Shown: in pieces, positions 38,624 through 47,695 of the stretch
Numbering within the stretch: the first letter of the stretch is position 1
Layout of the letters: each line of letters begins with the position of its first letter
DNA from: Stenotrophomonas maltophilia
Lineage (GTDB): Bacteria; Pseudomonadota; Gammaproteobacteria; Xanthomonadales; Xanthomonadaceae
Reading direction: 5' to 3'
Assembly (NCBI RefSeq): GCF_004684085.1
Contig: NZ_SRHZ01000059.1
Span: 1-64,000, forward strand
DNA: 64,000 nucleotides
The notes under the pieces: generated by a model
Told to the model about the DNA's origin: nothing
The model's database searches: none
What the model saw: the letters and a program-made list of their open reading frames with translations, nothing else
Program-made: the position numbers and the translations under genes

Positions 38624-39694
38624 ATGCGCCCTGCCGTCGCCCTGTTCGCCGTCGTGCTGGGCCTGCTGCCAGTGGCGGGCTCCGCCGCACCGGTGCTGAC
38701 CCCACCGGATGCGGGCATCGACGGCCTGATGCAGGCCTACGACGGCCAGGTACCCGGTGCTGCGGTACTGGTACTGCACGACGGGCAACCGGTGTTCCGC
38801 CGCGGCTACGGCCTGGCGGTAGTGGAAGACGGTACTGCGGTCACCGCGGCCAGCAACTTCCGGCTGGCCTCGGTCAGCAAGCAGTTCACCGCCGCGGCGG
38901 TGCTGCTGCTGGTGGAGGACGGCCGTCTGGGGCTGGATCAGCCGGCCCGGCGCTGGTTGCCCGAACTGCCCTCGTCCGCCGCGACCATCACGATCCGGCA
39001 GCTGCTCTCGCACACCAGCGGCCTGCTCGACTACGAAGACCTGATGGATCCGGCTGACCCTCGGCAGGTGCACGACGCCGACGTGCTGGCCCTGCTGTCG
39101 CACCAGGACCGTCTGAATTTCGCACCCGGCACCCAGTATCGCTACAGCAACAGCGGCTATGCGCTGCTGGCGCTGATCGTCGGCCGCGCTTCCGGCCAGG
39201 AATTCGCCACCTTCCTGCAGCAGCGCATCTTCCGCCCGCTGGGCATGGCCCACACCGTGGCCCACCAGGACGGCGTCGACACGGTCGCCGCGCGCGCCTA
39301 TGGCTACAGCCGCATCGATGGCCACTGGCAGCGCACCGATCAAAGCACCACCAGCGCCGTGCTCGGCGATGGCGGCATCTACTCCTCGCTGGATGATCTG
39401 GCCCGCTGGGATGCAGCGCTGTATGACGACCGCCTGCTGTCGAAGGCCTCGCGCCGTGCAATGTTCAGCCCGGCCACATCGACGTCCGAAGCCGACGTGC
39501 CGCACTACGGCTTCGGCTGGCGCCTGAATGGCCCGGTGCAATGGCACAGCGGCGAGAGCATCGGCTTCCGCAACGTGATCGTGCGCCACCCGGAAAAACA
39601 CCTGACCGTGATCGTGCTGACCAACCGCAACGATCCCGAACCGTATCCGCTGGCGCAGAAGATCGCACAGCGCTGGCTGGACACCCTGCAATGA
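38624..39694 (+). CDS. serine hydrolase of the beta-lactamase/DD-peptidase family
   Basis: Periplasmic penicillin-binding-like serine hydrolase. The 356 residues have a signal peptide (ending GSAA near 22), the nucleophile in SVSK (residues about 84-87), YSN near 172, and a third motif HSGES near 307 in place of KTG. The family covers esterases and D-amino-acid peptidases as well as class C enzymes, so resistance should not be assumed. The stop overlaps the next ATG (ATGA). Confidence 0.88.
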   Translation: MRPAVALFAVVLGLLPVAGSAAPVLTPPDAGIDGLMQAYDGQVPGAAVLVLHDGQPVFRRGYGLAVVEDGTAVTAASNFRLASVSKQFTAAAVLLLVEDGRLGLDQPARRWLPELPSSAATITIRQLLSHTSGLLDYEDLMDPADPRQVHDADVLALLSHQDRLNFAPGTQYRYSNSGYALLALIVGRASGQEFATFLQQRIFRPLGMAHTVAHQDGVDTVAARAYGYSRIDGHWQRTDQSTTSAVLGDGGIYSSLDDLARWDAALYDDRLLSKASRRAMFSPATSTSEADVPHYGFGWRLNGPVQWHSGESIGFRNVIVRHPEKHLTVIVLTNRNDPEPYPLAQKIAQRWLDTLQ

Positions 39695-40095
39695 CTTCCG
39701 ATGCTGACGCCCTGCTGGGCATCCATCACGCCGCACTGATCTGCAGCGACTATGCACGCTCGAAGGATTTCTACGTGCGCATCCTCGGCCTGCGCGTACT
39801 GGCCGAGAACCACCGCGCCGCACGCGATTCCTGGAAGCTGGATCTGGCCCTGCCCGACGGAAGCCAACTGGAACTGTTCTCCTTCCCATCGCCGCCCGCC
39901 CGTCCCAGCCGCCCGGAAGCCCAGGGCCTGCGCCACCTCGCCTTCCGGGTGGCTGCACTGGAACCCTTCATCCAGCGCCTGGCCGCGCACGGCGTGACCT
40001 GCGAACCGATCCGCGTGGACGAGTACACCGGACGCCGCTTCACCTTCTTCGCCGACCCCGACGACCTGCCGCTGGAGCTGTACGAAGTCGGTTGA
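39691..40095 (+). CDS. VOC family protein (YaeR-like)
   Basis: Single-domain protein of the vicinal oxygen chelate (glyoxalase/dioxygenase) superfamily. The 134 residues start IHHAALICSDYARSKDFYVRILGLRV and end ADPDDLPLELYEV, both typical of the YaeR/GloA2-type group. His (IHH), Glu (LELF) and Glu (LELYE) are in the usual metal-ligand places. The start at 39691 overlaps the upstream stop by 4 nt, so it is coupled to the serine hydrolase. Its substrate is not known. Confidence 0.85.
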   Translation: MTSDADALLGIHHAALICSDYARSKDFYVRILGLRVLAENHRAARDSWKLDLALPDGSQLELFSFPSPPARPSRPEAQGLRHLAFRVAALEPFIQRLAAHGVTCEPIRVDEYTGRRFTFFADPDDLPLELYEVG

Positions 40096-40115
40096 GCGTT
40101 TTTCAATCGAGATTC

Positions 40116-40163
40116 ATCCATGCATGGCATGGATCTACCGTGTCGACCAAGGTCGACACCTAC
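40116..40163. repeat. SMAG pair before composite repeat copy C
   Basis: ATCCATGC/GCATGGAT hairpin ending CTAC (40116-40138), then GTGTCGACCAAGGTCGACAC with CTAC (40140-40163). Same pair as at 185-228 and 57620-57693. Confidence 0.75.
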
Positions 40164-40202
40164 CCACAACCCGATACCGACAGATCTCCGGAAACTGTCG
40201 AA

Positions 40203-40304
40203 GGCGGGGTGGGTCCGGTTGCGGGGGCGTGAGCCGCATGGATGCGGCGACCGAGCTTACATGGACGTACTTGCAGCGTCCCCTGCAACCGGACCCACCC
40301 CGCC
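40203..40304 (+). repeat. composite hairpin repeat, copy C
   Basis: The left arm starts at 40203 and the right arm ends at 40304. Twenty bp at the base pair perfectly, then one G facing T, then four more pairs with a 1-nt bulge. The inner palindrome GCCGCATGGATGCGGC is at 40233-40248. Preceded by ACTGTCGAA and followed by CATCCCACGG, as in copies A, B and D. Confidence 0.85.
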
Positions 40305-40326
40305 ATCCCACGGAATGGCCGCTTTT

Positions 40327-40402
40327 GCCGTTGCCGTTGCCGTCGCCGTTGAGGTTGCCGGCCAGCGGCCGGCACTACCGCGGGTGCAGGGCGCAGCCCT
40401 GC
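40327..40402 (+). repeat. hexanucleotide tract plus 17-nt hairpin (copy C tail)
   Basis: CCGTTG hexamers (40327-40352) and then GCAGGGCGCAGCCCTGC at 40386-40402. It lies 87 bp before the DUF2147 gene. Confidence 0.7.
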
Positions 40403-40488
40403 AAAGCCCCCCTTCCCCATACCCCGCCGAATGGGTATACAGTCGATCCATACCGGCACCGTGCCGGAATGAACCCTGGGAGGGGACC

Positions 40489-40932
40489 ATGCGCAAGACC
40501 TTCAAGACCCTGCTGCTGGCACTGCCGCTGTGCCTGGCCGCCCTGTCGGCACAGGCCGCCGACGGCGCCGCCGGCCGCTGGAAGACCATCGACGACAAGA
40601 CCGGCAAGGTAAAGTCGATCGTCGAAATCACCCAGGCCGCCAACGGCACGCTGTCCGGCAAGGTGGTCGACATCCTGCACTCGGACAAGGGCCCGAACCC
40701 GGTCTGCGACGGATGTGAAGGCGCCAACAAGAACAAGCCGGTCAAGGGCATGACCATTCTCTGGAACCTGAAGGCCGATGGCGCCAACAAGTGGTCCGGC
40801 GGCACCATCCTCGACCCGGCCAATGGCAAGACCTACAAGTCGAAGATGGAACTGCAGGCCGGCGGCACCAAGCTGGACGTGTCCGGCTGCATCGCCTTCA
40901 TCTGCCGCGCACAGACCTGGCAGCGCGAATAA
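40489..40932 (+). CDS. DUF2147 secreted protein
   Basis: Small exported protein of the DUF2147 family; role unknown. The 147 residues have a signal peptide (LLLALPLCLAALSAQA, cleavage near 22), then GRWKTIDDKTGKVKSIVEI and the WNLKADGANKWSGGTILDP segment that mark the family; a pair of cysteines (CDGC) and another (CIAFIC) may form disulphides. The ATG at 40489 has GGGAGGGG just upstream. The frame is open further upstream, but only through repeat DNA. Single gene between two repeat-rich stretches. Confidence 0.88.
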   Translation: MRKTFKTLLLALPLCLAALSAQAADGAAGRWKTIDDKTGKVKSIVEITQAANGTLSGKVVDILHSDKGPNPVCDGCEGANKNKPVKGMTILWNLKADGANKWSGGTILDPANGKTYKSKMELQAGGTKLDVSGCIAFICRAQTWQRE

Positions 40933-40957
40933 GCCCCAGGCCCCACGGCAGCCCCTC

Positions 40958-40981
40958 GTGACCCGGCCCCGGCCGGGTCAC
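40958..40981. repeat. GTAG-type hairpin after the DUF2147 gene
   Basis: GTGACCCGGCC (40958-40968) pairs perfectly with GGCCGGGTCAC (40971-40981); on the minus strand it carries a GTAG head. No T-run. It may end transcription or be a SMAG-like element. Confidence 0.55.
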
Positions 40982-40997
40982 TACGTTGCGGGCATGC

Positions 40998-41003
40998 GAT
41001 AAT
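40998..41003 (+). promoter_or_regulatory. possible -10 box of metG
   Basis: GATAAT at 40998-41003, 30 bp before the metG start. No convincing -35 at 17 bp. Confidence 0.3.
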
Positions 41004-41033
41004 CCCCGGTCCCCTCGGCTTCACCCCGTGACC

Positions 41034-43115
41034 ATGACCCGTACCGCGCTCGTCACCACCGCCCTGCCCTATGCCAACGGCCCGCTGCACCTGGGCCATC
41101 TGGTCGGCTACATCCAGGCTGACATCTGGGTGCGCGCGCGTCGAATGAGCGGCGGCAAGGCCTGGTTCGTGTGCGCCGACGATACCCACGGCACCCCGAT
41201 CATGCTGGCGGCCGAGAAGGCCGGGGTCACCCCGGAAACCTTCATCGCCAACATCCAGGCCAGCCACGAGCGCGATTTCGCTGCCTTTGGCGTCGCCTTC
41301 GACCATTACGACTCGACCAACTCGGCGGCCAACAAGGCGCTGACCGAGCAGTTCTACCTGAAGCTGGAAGCAGCTGGCCACATCAGCCGCCGTTCGGTGG
41401 CGCAGTTCTACGACCCGGCCAAGGGCATGTTCCTGCCCGACCGCTACGTCAAGGGCATCTGCCCCAACTGCGGCAGCGCCGACCAGTACGGCGACAACTG
41501 CGAAGTCTGCGGTGCCACCTACGCGCCAACCGACCTGAAGGAGCCGCGTTCGGTCATCTCCGGTGCCACGCCTGAAATGCGCGATTCGGAGCACTTCTTC
41601 TTCGAGGTCGGCCACTTCGATGGCTTCCTGCGCGACTGGCTGGCGGGCGACGTCGCCCTGCCCGGCGTGAAGGCCAAGCTCGGTGAATGGCTCAATGCCG
41701 AAGGTGGCCTGCGCGCATGGGACATCTCACGCGATGCGCCGTACTTCGGTTTCGAGATTCCCGGCCAGCCGGGCAAGTACTTCTACGTTTGGCTGGATGC
41801 GCCGATCGGCTATCTGTCCAGCTTCCAGACCCTGTGCGGGAAGATCGGCGAAGACTTCGAGGCGCATCTGCGCGCCGGCACCAGCACCGAGCTGCACCAC
41901 TTCCTTGGCAAGGACATCGTCAACTTCCATGGCCTGTTCTGGCCGGCGGTGCTGCACGGCACTGGCCACCGCGCGCCGACCCGCCTGCACGTCAACGGTT
42001 ACCTGACCGTGGACGGCGCCAAGATGAGCAAGTCGCGTGGCACCTTCGTGATGGCCCGGACCTTCCTCGATGCCGGCCTGGAACCGGAGGCACTGCGGTA
42101 CTACTTCGCCGCCAAGTCCGGTGGTGGTGTTGACGATCTTGACCTGAACCTGGGTGACTTCATCGCCCGCGTCAACGCCGACCTGGTCGGAAAATTCGTC
42201 AACCTGGCCAGCCGCTGCGCCGGCTTCATCAGCAAGCGGTTCGACGGCCTGCTGGCCGCACAGCTGCCCGATGCGGCGCAATACCAGCGCTTCGTCGATG
42301 GTCTGGCGCCCATCCGTGAAGCCTACGAGCGCAACGACCCGGCTGCGGCGATCCGCCTGACCATGACCCTGGCCGATGAAGCCAACCGCTACATCGATGA
42401 TGTGAAGCCGTGGGTCATCGCCAAGCAGGAAGGCGCCGACGCACAGCTGCAGGCCGTGTGCAGCCAGGGCCTGAACCTGTTCCGCGTGCTGGTCACCGCA
42501 CTGAAGCCGGTGCTGCCGGCCACCGCCGCACAGGCCGAGGCCTTCCTGGCCGCGCCGGTGAACGATTGGACCGAGCTGGCGCAGCCGCTGCTCGGCCACC
42601 ACATCACCGATTACACCCCGCTGTTCACCCGTATCGACCCGAAGAAGATTGACGCCATGATCGACGCCTCCAAGGACACCCTGCAGCCGGCCGCCGCTGC
42701 CGCTCCCGCCGCCAAGACCGAAGCGGTCAAGCCGGCCGCACCGGCACCGGCCAAGGACGAAACCAAGGGCGCCGACGCCCCGGCCTACATCGGCATCGAC
42801 GATTTCGCCAAGCTCGACCTGCGCATCGGCAAGGTGCTGGTGTGCGAGTTCGTGGAAGGTTCGGACAAGCTGCTGCGCTTCGAACTGGACGCCGGCGAAC
42901 TTGGCAAGCGCCAGATCTTCTCCGGCATCCGTGGCAGCTACGGCGAGCCGGAAACGCTGGTCGGCCGCAGCGTGGTGTTCATCGCCAACCTGGCCCCGCG
43001 CAAGATGCGCTTCGGCCTGAGCGAAGGCATGATCCTGTCGGCCGGTTTCGACGGCGGCGCACTGGCGCTGCTGGACGCCGACAGTGGCGCACAGCCGGGC
43101 ATGCCGGTCCGCTGA
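41034..43115 (+). CDS. metG: methionyl-tRNA synthetase
   Basis: Charges tRNA-Met. The 693-residue enzyme has HLGH at 19-22, a zinc knuckle CPNCG...CEVCG at about 143-159, KMSKS at 330-334, and a C-terminal tRNA-binding (Trbp111-like) domain from about 589 (IDDFAKLDLRIGKV) after an Ala/Pro-rich linker. I use the ATG at 41034; a GTG at 41028 is 2 codons upstream. It is followed by a HAD gene and an rsxB-like gene. Confidence 0.97.
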   Translation: MTRTALVTTALPYANGPLHLGHLVGYIQADIWVRARRMSGGKAWFVCADDTHGTPIMLAAEKAGVTPETFIANIQASHERDFAAFGVAFDHYDSTNSAANKALTEQFYLKLEAAGHISRRSVAQFYDPAKGMFLPDRYVKGICPNCGSADQYGDNCEVCGATYAPTDLKEPRSVISGATPEMRDSEHFFFEVGHFDGFLRDWLAGDVALPGVKAKLGEWLNAEGGLRAWDISRDAPYFGFEIPGQPGKYFYVWLDAPIGYLSSFQTLCGKIGEDFEAHLRAGTSTELHHFLGKDIVNFHGLFWPAVLHGTGHRAPTRLHVNGYLTVDGAKMSKSRGTFVMARTFLDAGLEPEALRYYFAAKSGGGVDDLDLNLGDFIARVNADLVGKFVNLASRCAGFISKRFDGLLAAQLPDAAQYQRFVDGLAPIREAYERNDPAAAIRLTMTLADEANRYIDDVKPWVIAKQEGADAQLQAVCSQGLNLFRVLVTALKPVLPATAAQAEAFLAAPVNDWTELAQPLLGHHITDYTPLFTRIDPKKIDAMIDASKDTLQPAAAAAPAAKTEAVKPAAPAPAKDETKGADAPAYIGIDDFAKLDLRIGKVLVCEFVEGSDKLLRFELDAGELGKRQIFSGIRGSYGEPETLVGRSVVFIANLAPRKMRFGLSEGMILSAGFDGGALALLDADSGAQPGMPVR

Positions 43116-43179
43116 TGCCTGGCAGCGGGCGTGGCCACGGCCGCGCCCGCCGACAGCACCGGCCACCGGAGGCAACGCG

Positions 43180-43785
43180 ATGGGAAGCAACGGAATGGAA
43201 CTGGCGCTGTTCGACTTCGACCACACCGTGACCACCTGCGATACCTATGGCCGTTTCCTGCGCCGCGTGGCCACCGCCGAACAGCTGGCGCAGGCGTGGT
43301 GGAAGGTCGGCCCGTGGCTGGCCGCGTACAAGCTGAAACTGATCTCGGCCGAACGCATCCGCGCACGCGTCACCCGCCTGACGTTCCGCGACCGCCACAG
43401 CGATGACATCGCCACGCTGGCGGCCGGCTTCTCGCGTGAGTTCCTGCCCGACGTGGTGCGCCCGGAAATGCTGGAGCAGATCCGCTGGCACAAGGAACAG
43501 CAGCACACCGTGGTGATCGTGTCCGGCTCGCTGGACCTGTACCTGCGGCCGTGGTGCGCACAGCTGGGCCTGCAGTTGATCTGCAACCGGCTGGAAAGCC
43601 AGGACGGCCGCCTGACCGGTCGCTATGCCGATGGTGATTGTGGCCCGCGCAAGGTCGATCACATCCGCCGCCAGTTCGATCTGTCGCGCTACGTGCGCAT
43701 CCATGCCTACGGTGACAGTTCCGAAGACAAGCCGATGCTGGCACTGGCCCACGAGCGCTGGTTCCGTGGCAAACCCCTGAAGTAA
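43180..43785 (+). CDS. HAD-IB family phosphatase
   Basis: Haloacid-dehalogenase hydrolase of subfamily IB (SerB-like); substrate unknown, possibly a phosphorylated lipid head group or serine. The 201 residues have the nucleophile DFDHTVT at about 11-17, motif II VSGSL and motif III/IV GDSSEDKPM. The ATG at 43180 has GGAGG upstream. It lies between metG and rsxB on the same strand. Confidence 0.85.
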   Translation: MGSNGMELALFDFDHTVTTCDTYGRFLRRVATAEQLAQAWWKVGPWLAAYKLKLISAERIRARVTRLTFRDRHSDDIATLAAGFSREFLPDVVRPEMLEQIRWHKEQQHTVVIVSGSLDLYLRPWCAQLGLQLICNRLESQDGRLTGRYADGDCGPRKVDHIRRQFDLSRYVRIHAYGDSSEDKPMLALAHERWFRGKPLK

Positions 43786-43809
43786 CCCAACGCGCAGCCT
43801 TCGCCACGC

Positions 43810-44223
43810 ATGAGCCTGATTCCGCCCCTGACCGAACGCCTCGACCGCCTGTTGCCGCAGACCCAATGCGGGCAATGCGGCTACGACGGCTGCCGCCCGT
43901 ACGCGCAGGCGATGGCACGTGGCGAGGTGGGCGTGGACCGCTGCCCGCCCGGTGGCGATGCCGGTGCACGGGCGCTGGCACAGGTATTGGGCGTCCCGGC
44001 CATTCCGTTCGACCGATCGCGCGGTGAGCACAAGGCCCCGCAGGTGGCGTTGATCGTGGAAGCCGACTGCATCGGCTGCACCAAATGCATCCAGGCCTGT
44101 CCGGTGGATGCCATCGTCGGCGGCGCCAAGTACATGCACACCGTGATTGCCGATCTGTGCACCGGCTGCGAACTGTGCATTCCGCCGTGCCCGGTGGACT
44201 GCATCGAGCTGGTGCAGCTGTAA
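43810..44223 (+). CDS. rsxB: RsxB/RnfB-like ferredoxin
   Basis: Iron-sulphur electron carrier related to the B subunit of the Rnf/Rsx complex. The 137 residues have an N-terminal Fe-S domain with CGQCGYDGC (residues about 20-28) and two ferredoxin clusters [12 protein letters not shown] and [12 protein letters not shown]. The usual N-terminal membrane anchor is absent and no rsxA, C, D, G or E gene lies in the window, so it may serve another partner. Xanthomonads often carry this gene alone near metG. Confidence 0.85.
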   Translation: MSLIPPLTERLDRLLPQTQCGQCGYDGCRPYAQAMARGEVGVDRCPPGGDAGARALAQVLGVPAIPFDRSRGEHKAPQVALIVEADCIGCTKCIQACPVDAIVGGAKYMHTVIADLCTGCELCIPPCPVDCIELVQL

Positions 44224-44266
44224 CGGGGTCAGATGACTTTTCCAGAGGAAAAGGGATCTGACCCCG
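44224..44266. repeat. palindromic repeat of the GGGGTCAGAT type
   Basis: CGGGGTCAGAT (44224-44234) pairs perfectly with ATCTGACCCCG (44256-44266), with a second stem TTTTCC/GGAAAA inside. A related hairpin lies at 60303-60340. It separates rsxB from the convergent ridA. Confidence 0.65.
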
Positions 44267-44274
44267 CACGACGG

Positions 44275-44622
44275 TTACGGCACGGCTGCCGTCACTACGA
44301 TCTCGACCTTCCACTCGGCGTGGGCCAGCTTGGCTTCGAACGTTGCGCGGGCCGGGGTCGCGCCCTCGACTACCCACTCGTCCCACGCCTTGTTCATGCC
44401 ATCGAAATCGGCGATGTCGGCGAGGAAGACTTCCGCACGCAGCACGTGCTGGCGATCACTGGCCACCAGCGCCAGCAGCTTGTCGATCTCCGCCAGCACC
44501 TGCCGCGTCTGGCCGGTGATGTCCTGGCTGGTGTCTTCCGGAATCTGGCCGGAGAGATAGGCGACCTTGTTGTACACGGTCATTTCGGACATGCGCGGTC
44601 CGACGTCGTAACGCTCCATCAT
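44275..44622 (-). CDS. RidA family protein
   Basis: Small trimeric protein of the YjgF/YER057c/UK114 (RidA) family; some members hydrolyse reactive imines. The 115 residues have the core AYLSGQIPED...ITGQTRQVL and VEGATPARATFEAKLAHAEWKVEI. The Arg after the ATP segment (ARATF), important in RidA, is present. Two ATG codons overlap at the start (44622 and 44619). It is convergent with rsxB and divergent from mprF. Confidence 0.85.
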   Translation of the reverse strand: MMERYDVGPRMSEMTVYNKVAYLSGQIPEDTSQDITGQTRQVLAEIDKLLALVASDRQHVLRAEVFLADIADFDGMNKAWDEWVVEGATPARATFEAKLAHAEWKVEIVVTAAVP

Positions 44623-44814
44623 GGGCGTGGCTCCTGCGGGTGATCAGGCCTGCATTGTCCTCCAAACCGGCCAATGGTGGGGACATGGGTGCCCTGCGCG
44701 CGATGTCACTGCCCGGCCGCGACAGTTCCGCTGGTCAAATGCCGGTGACAGGCGCACGATGCGGCACGCCCGCGTTGACACCGCCCTCGCCCTTCCTGCC
44801 GCACCCTTGCGCCG

Positions 44815-47379
44815 ATGACCGCCCCTACCGATTCCGCTGCAGCCGCTTCCACGCCCGCCTGGAAGCGGGTCGCCACCATTGTCATCCCGCTGCTGATCCT
44901 GGCACTGGCCCTGCATGGCCTGGCCGGTGAGTTCGACGAGCACGGCTACCGTGCGATCCGCCAGGCCTTCCGCCAGCTCAGTGGCACCCAGATCGCACTT
45001 ACCGTGGTGCTCGGCCTGGCCAGCTATGCCTGCCTGATCGGCTTCGACGCCATCGGTCTTCGCCGCAGCGGCATCCGCGTGCATCCGGCACGCATCGGCA
45101 TCACCGCTTTCCTGGCGCATACGCTGGGCCAGACCGTGGGCTTTGCCGCATTGACCGGCGGCGCGGTACGTCTGCGCGGCTACCGCAGCGCTGGCCTGGA
45201 CCTGGCTCAGATCGGCCAGGTGGTGCTGATGAGCACGCTCGGCTTCGTATTCGGTGCCTGGCTGTTGATCAGCGTGGCGCTGTGCATGGAGCCGGCAGCG
45301 GCGGCGCTGGCATTGCCGTTGAATCCGGATGCGGTGCGCGTGGTCGGCATCGTCGCCTTGCTCGCATTCCTGGGCACCGTGCTGCTGGTCGGCCGCGAGG
45401 GACGGCAGTTCAGCCTGTTCGGCCATGCACTGTGGCTGCCCGACCGCCGCACCATGCTCGGCGTCACCGTGCTCAGCGTCATCGAACTGGTGCTGGCCAG
45501 TGCTGCGTTCTATGTGCTGCTGCCCGACTCCACGCCCACCGGCCTGCCCGGCTTCGTCGGCCTGTACCTGGTGGCGGTGCTGGCAGGCCTGGTCTCGACC
45601 GTACCGGCGGGCCTGGGCGTGTTCGAGTGGAGCCTGCTGAAGCTGCTGCCACAGGTGGCACCCGCGGCGGTGCTGGCCGCGGCGCTGATCTACCGCGTCA
45701 CCTACTACGTGCTGCCGCTGGTGCTGGCCACCCTGCTTGCCCTCGCGCCAGCGCTGCGGCAACCCCTGCAGGCCAGTGCCGGGGCTACCCGCGCCGGCTG
45801 GAACGCACTGCGCCCGTGGCTGCCGCAGATCATTGCGCTGGCGGTGTTCAGCATCGGTGCCGCGCTGGTCATCGATGGCACGCTGCCAACACCACGCCGT
45901 CACCTGGTCGGTGCCTCGCTGCCGATCCTGGAGACCTCACACCTGATCGGCAGTCTCAGCGGCGTTGCGCTGCTGCTGATCGGCCAGGGCCTGGCGCGGC
46001 GCAGCCATGCTGCGTGGATGCTGGCGATGGCGGTATGCGTGATCACTCCGCTGCCGTTGTGGCTGCGCGGAGGCCAACTGCTGATCGCCGTATCTGCGCT
46101 GCTGGTGGCGATGGCGCTGTGGGCCGCACGCCGCGAGTTCTACCGCCAGGGTGCGCTGCTGGACGAAGCCTGGTCCTGGCCGTGGTTGCGCAACCTCGGC
46201 CTGGTGCTGGTGGCGGTTACCTGGCTGCTGTTCTTTACCTACAGCCACGTCGAGTACCAGAACGAGTTGTGGTGGCAGTTCGCGGTGTCGGGCAATGCAC
46301 CGCGCGCGCTGCGTGCATTGCTGGTGGTAGCCATCGCGCTGGTGATGTTCGGCCTGGCGCGGTTGCTGCACAGCACGCGCAGCCCACTGCAACCCGCCGA
46401 CGATGCCACGCTGCAGTCATTGGCACCGGTGCTGGCCGGCGCTACCGATACCCAGGCCTGCCTGGTGCTGACGGCCGACAAGGCGGTGCTGCGCGATGAT
46501 GCCAAGCAGGGCTTCGTGATGATGCAGCGCTATGGCGGTTCGCTGATCGCGATGGGCGATCCGGTCGGCCCGCCGGAGGTGGCGCGCGCCTTGATCTGGC
46601 GCTTCCGCGAAGAAGCCGACCGGCTCGGGCTGCGCCCGGTATTCTACCAGGTCGGTGAAACCTACTGGCAGACCTACCTCGACCTCGGCCTGGGCCTGGT
46701 CAAGCTGGGTGAAGAAGCGATGGTGCCGCTGCATGACTTCGGCCTGGAGGGGCGCGAACGTGCCGACCTGCGCCAGGCCTGGAACCGCGGCAAGCGCGGC
46801 GGCCTGTCATTCCGCGTGGCGTCGGTGGAAGAAATTCCCAGCCTGCTGCCGCGCCTGCATGCAATTTCCAATGCATGGCTGGAAGACAAGTCTGGCGATG
46901 AGAAGGGCTTCTCGCTGGGTAGCTACGACCCGGATTACCTGGTGCGCTTCCCGGTGGCGCTGGTCGAGGCCGAAGGCCAGATCGTGGCGTTCGCCAACCT
47001 GTGGCAGGCACCGGCCGGTGCGGAGCTGTCGGTGGACCTGATGCGCCACGTCAACGAAGCGCCGAAGGGCACGATGGACTTCCTCTTCATCGAGCTGTTC
47101 CTGTGGGGCCGCGCGCAGGGCTATGCACGCTTCTCGCTGGGCATGGCGCCGTTGTCCGGGCTGGCGCAGCACCGGCTGGCCGGTCGCTGGAACCGCTTGG
47201 CCGGCCTGCTGGCGCGGCATGGCGAGCGCTTCTACGGGTTCAGTGGCCTGCGCCGCTTCAAGTCGAAGTTCGATCCGCAATGGCGGCCACGCTATCTGGC
47301 CGCGCCCGGCGGCATGCACCTGCCGGCCGCGCTGCTGGATGCCACGCGCCTGATCTCGCTGGACCCGCGGCGCAACTGA
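44815..47379 (+). CDS. mprF: phosphatidylglycerol lysyltransferase/flippase MprF
   Basis: Adds lysine from lysyl-tRNA to phosphatidylglycerol and flips the product, lowering negative charge and giving resistance to cationic peptides. The 854 residues have a long N-terminal membrane part (to about residue 525, roughly 14 segments) and a C-terminal cytosolic synthase domain (DUF2156, about 545-840) with YGGSLIAMGDPVGPP and LGMAPLSGLAQHRLAGRW. Length and architecture are those of full MprF. TTGACA lies at 44775 but without a good -10. A lysyl-PG hydrolase homologue lies opposite at 47690. Confidence 0.9.
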   Translation: MTAPTDSAAAASTPAWKRVATIVIPLLILALALHGLAGEFDEHGYRAIRQAFRQLSGTQIALTVVLGLASYACLIGFDAIGLRRSGIRVHPARIGITAFLAHTLGQTVGFAALTGGAVRLRGYRSAGLDLAQIGQVVLMSTLGFVFGAWLLISVALCMEPAAAALALPLNPDAVRVVGIVALLAFLGTVLLVGREGRQFSLFGHALWLPDRRTMLGVTVLSVIELVLASAAFYVLLPDSTPTGLPGFVGLYLVAVLAGLVSTVPAGLGVFEWSLLKLLPQVAPAAVLAAALIYRVTYYVLPLVLATLLALAPALRQPLQASAGATRAGWNALRPWLPQIIALAVFSIGAALVIDGTLPTPRRHLVGASLPILETSHLIGSLSGVALLLIGQGLARRSHAAWMLAMAVCVITPLPLWLRGGQLLIAVSALLVAMALWAARREFYRQGALLDEAWSWPWLRNLGLVLVAVTWLLFFTYSHVEYQNELWWQFAVSGNAPRALRALLVVAIALVMFGLARLLHSTRSPLQPADDATLQSLAPVLAGATDTQACLVLTADKAVLRDDAKQGFVMMQRYGGSLIAMGDPVGPPEVARALIWRFREEADRLGLRPVFYQVGETYWQTYLDLGLGLVKLGEEAMVPLHDFGLEGRERADLRQAWNRGKRGGLSFRVASVEEIPSLLPRLHAISNAWLEDKSGDEKGFSLGSYDPDYLVRFPVALVEAEGQIVAFANLWQAPAGAELSVDLMRHVNEAPKGTMDFLFIELFLWGRAQGYARFSLGMAPLSGLAQHRLAGRWNRLAGLLARHGERFYGFSGLRRFKSKFDPQWRPRYLAAPGGMHLPAALLDATRLISLDPRRN

Positions 47380-47396
47380 CGCCGCGATCCGCCGGG

Positions 47397-47695
47397 CATG
47401 GCCCGGCGCTACACACCGCCTGGTAGGTGTCGACCTTGGTCGACACGCTCAAGCGCCGACCAAGGTCGGCATCCACCAACAGCGGTCGAGCATGGCCCGG
47501 CGCTACACACCGCTGGTAGGTGTCGACCTTGATCGACACGCTCAAACGCCGACCAAGGTCGGCCTCTACCAACAGCGGTCGGGCATGGCCCGGCGCTACA
47601 CACCGCCGGGTAGGTGTCGACCTTGGTCGACACGCTCAAACGCCGACCAAGGTCGGCATCCACCAACAGCGGTCGGGCATGGCCCGGCGCTACAT
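47397..47695. repeat. tandem array of ~94-bp SMAG units
   Basis: Units start with CATGGCCCGGCGCTAC at 47397, 47491, 47584 and 47678 (spacings 94, 93, 94). Each full unit has that hairpin, GTAGGTGTCGACC...GGTCGACAC and CGCCGACCAAGGTCGGC. The units differ at only a few positions, so duplication is recent. The last partial unit gives the stop of the acvB-like gene (GTAG on the minus strand). Confidence 0.85.

Noticed and set aside
38624..39694. An antibiotic-resistance beta-lactamase
   Set aside because: Motifs fit the wide serine hydrolase family (SVSK, YSN, HSG) and no closeness to the known class C or L2 enzymes can be shown from sequence alone.
47397..47695. A CRISPR array
   Set aside because: The units are direct tandem copies with no unique spacers and contain SMAG palindromes; no cas genes are nearby.
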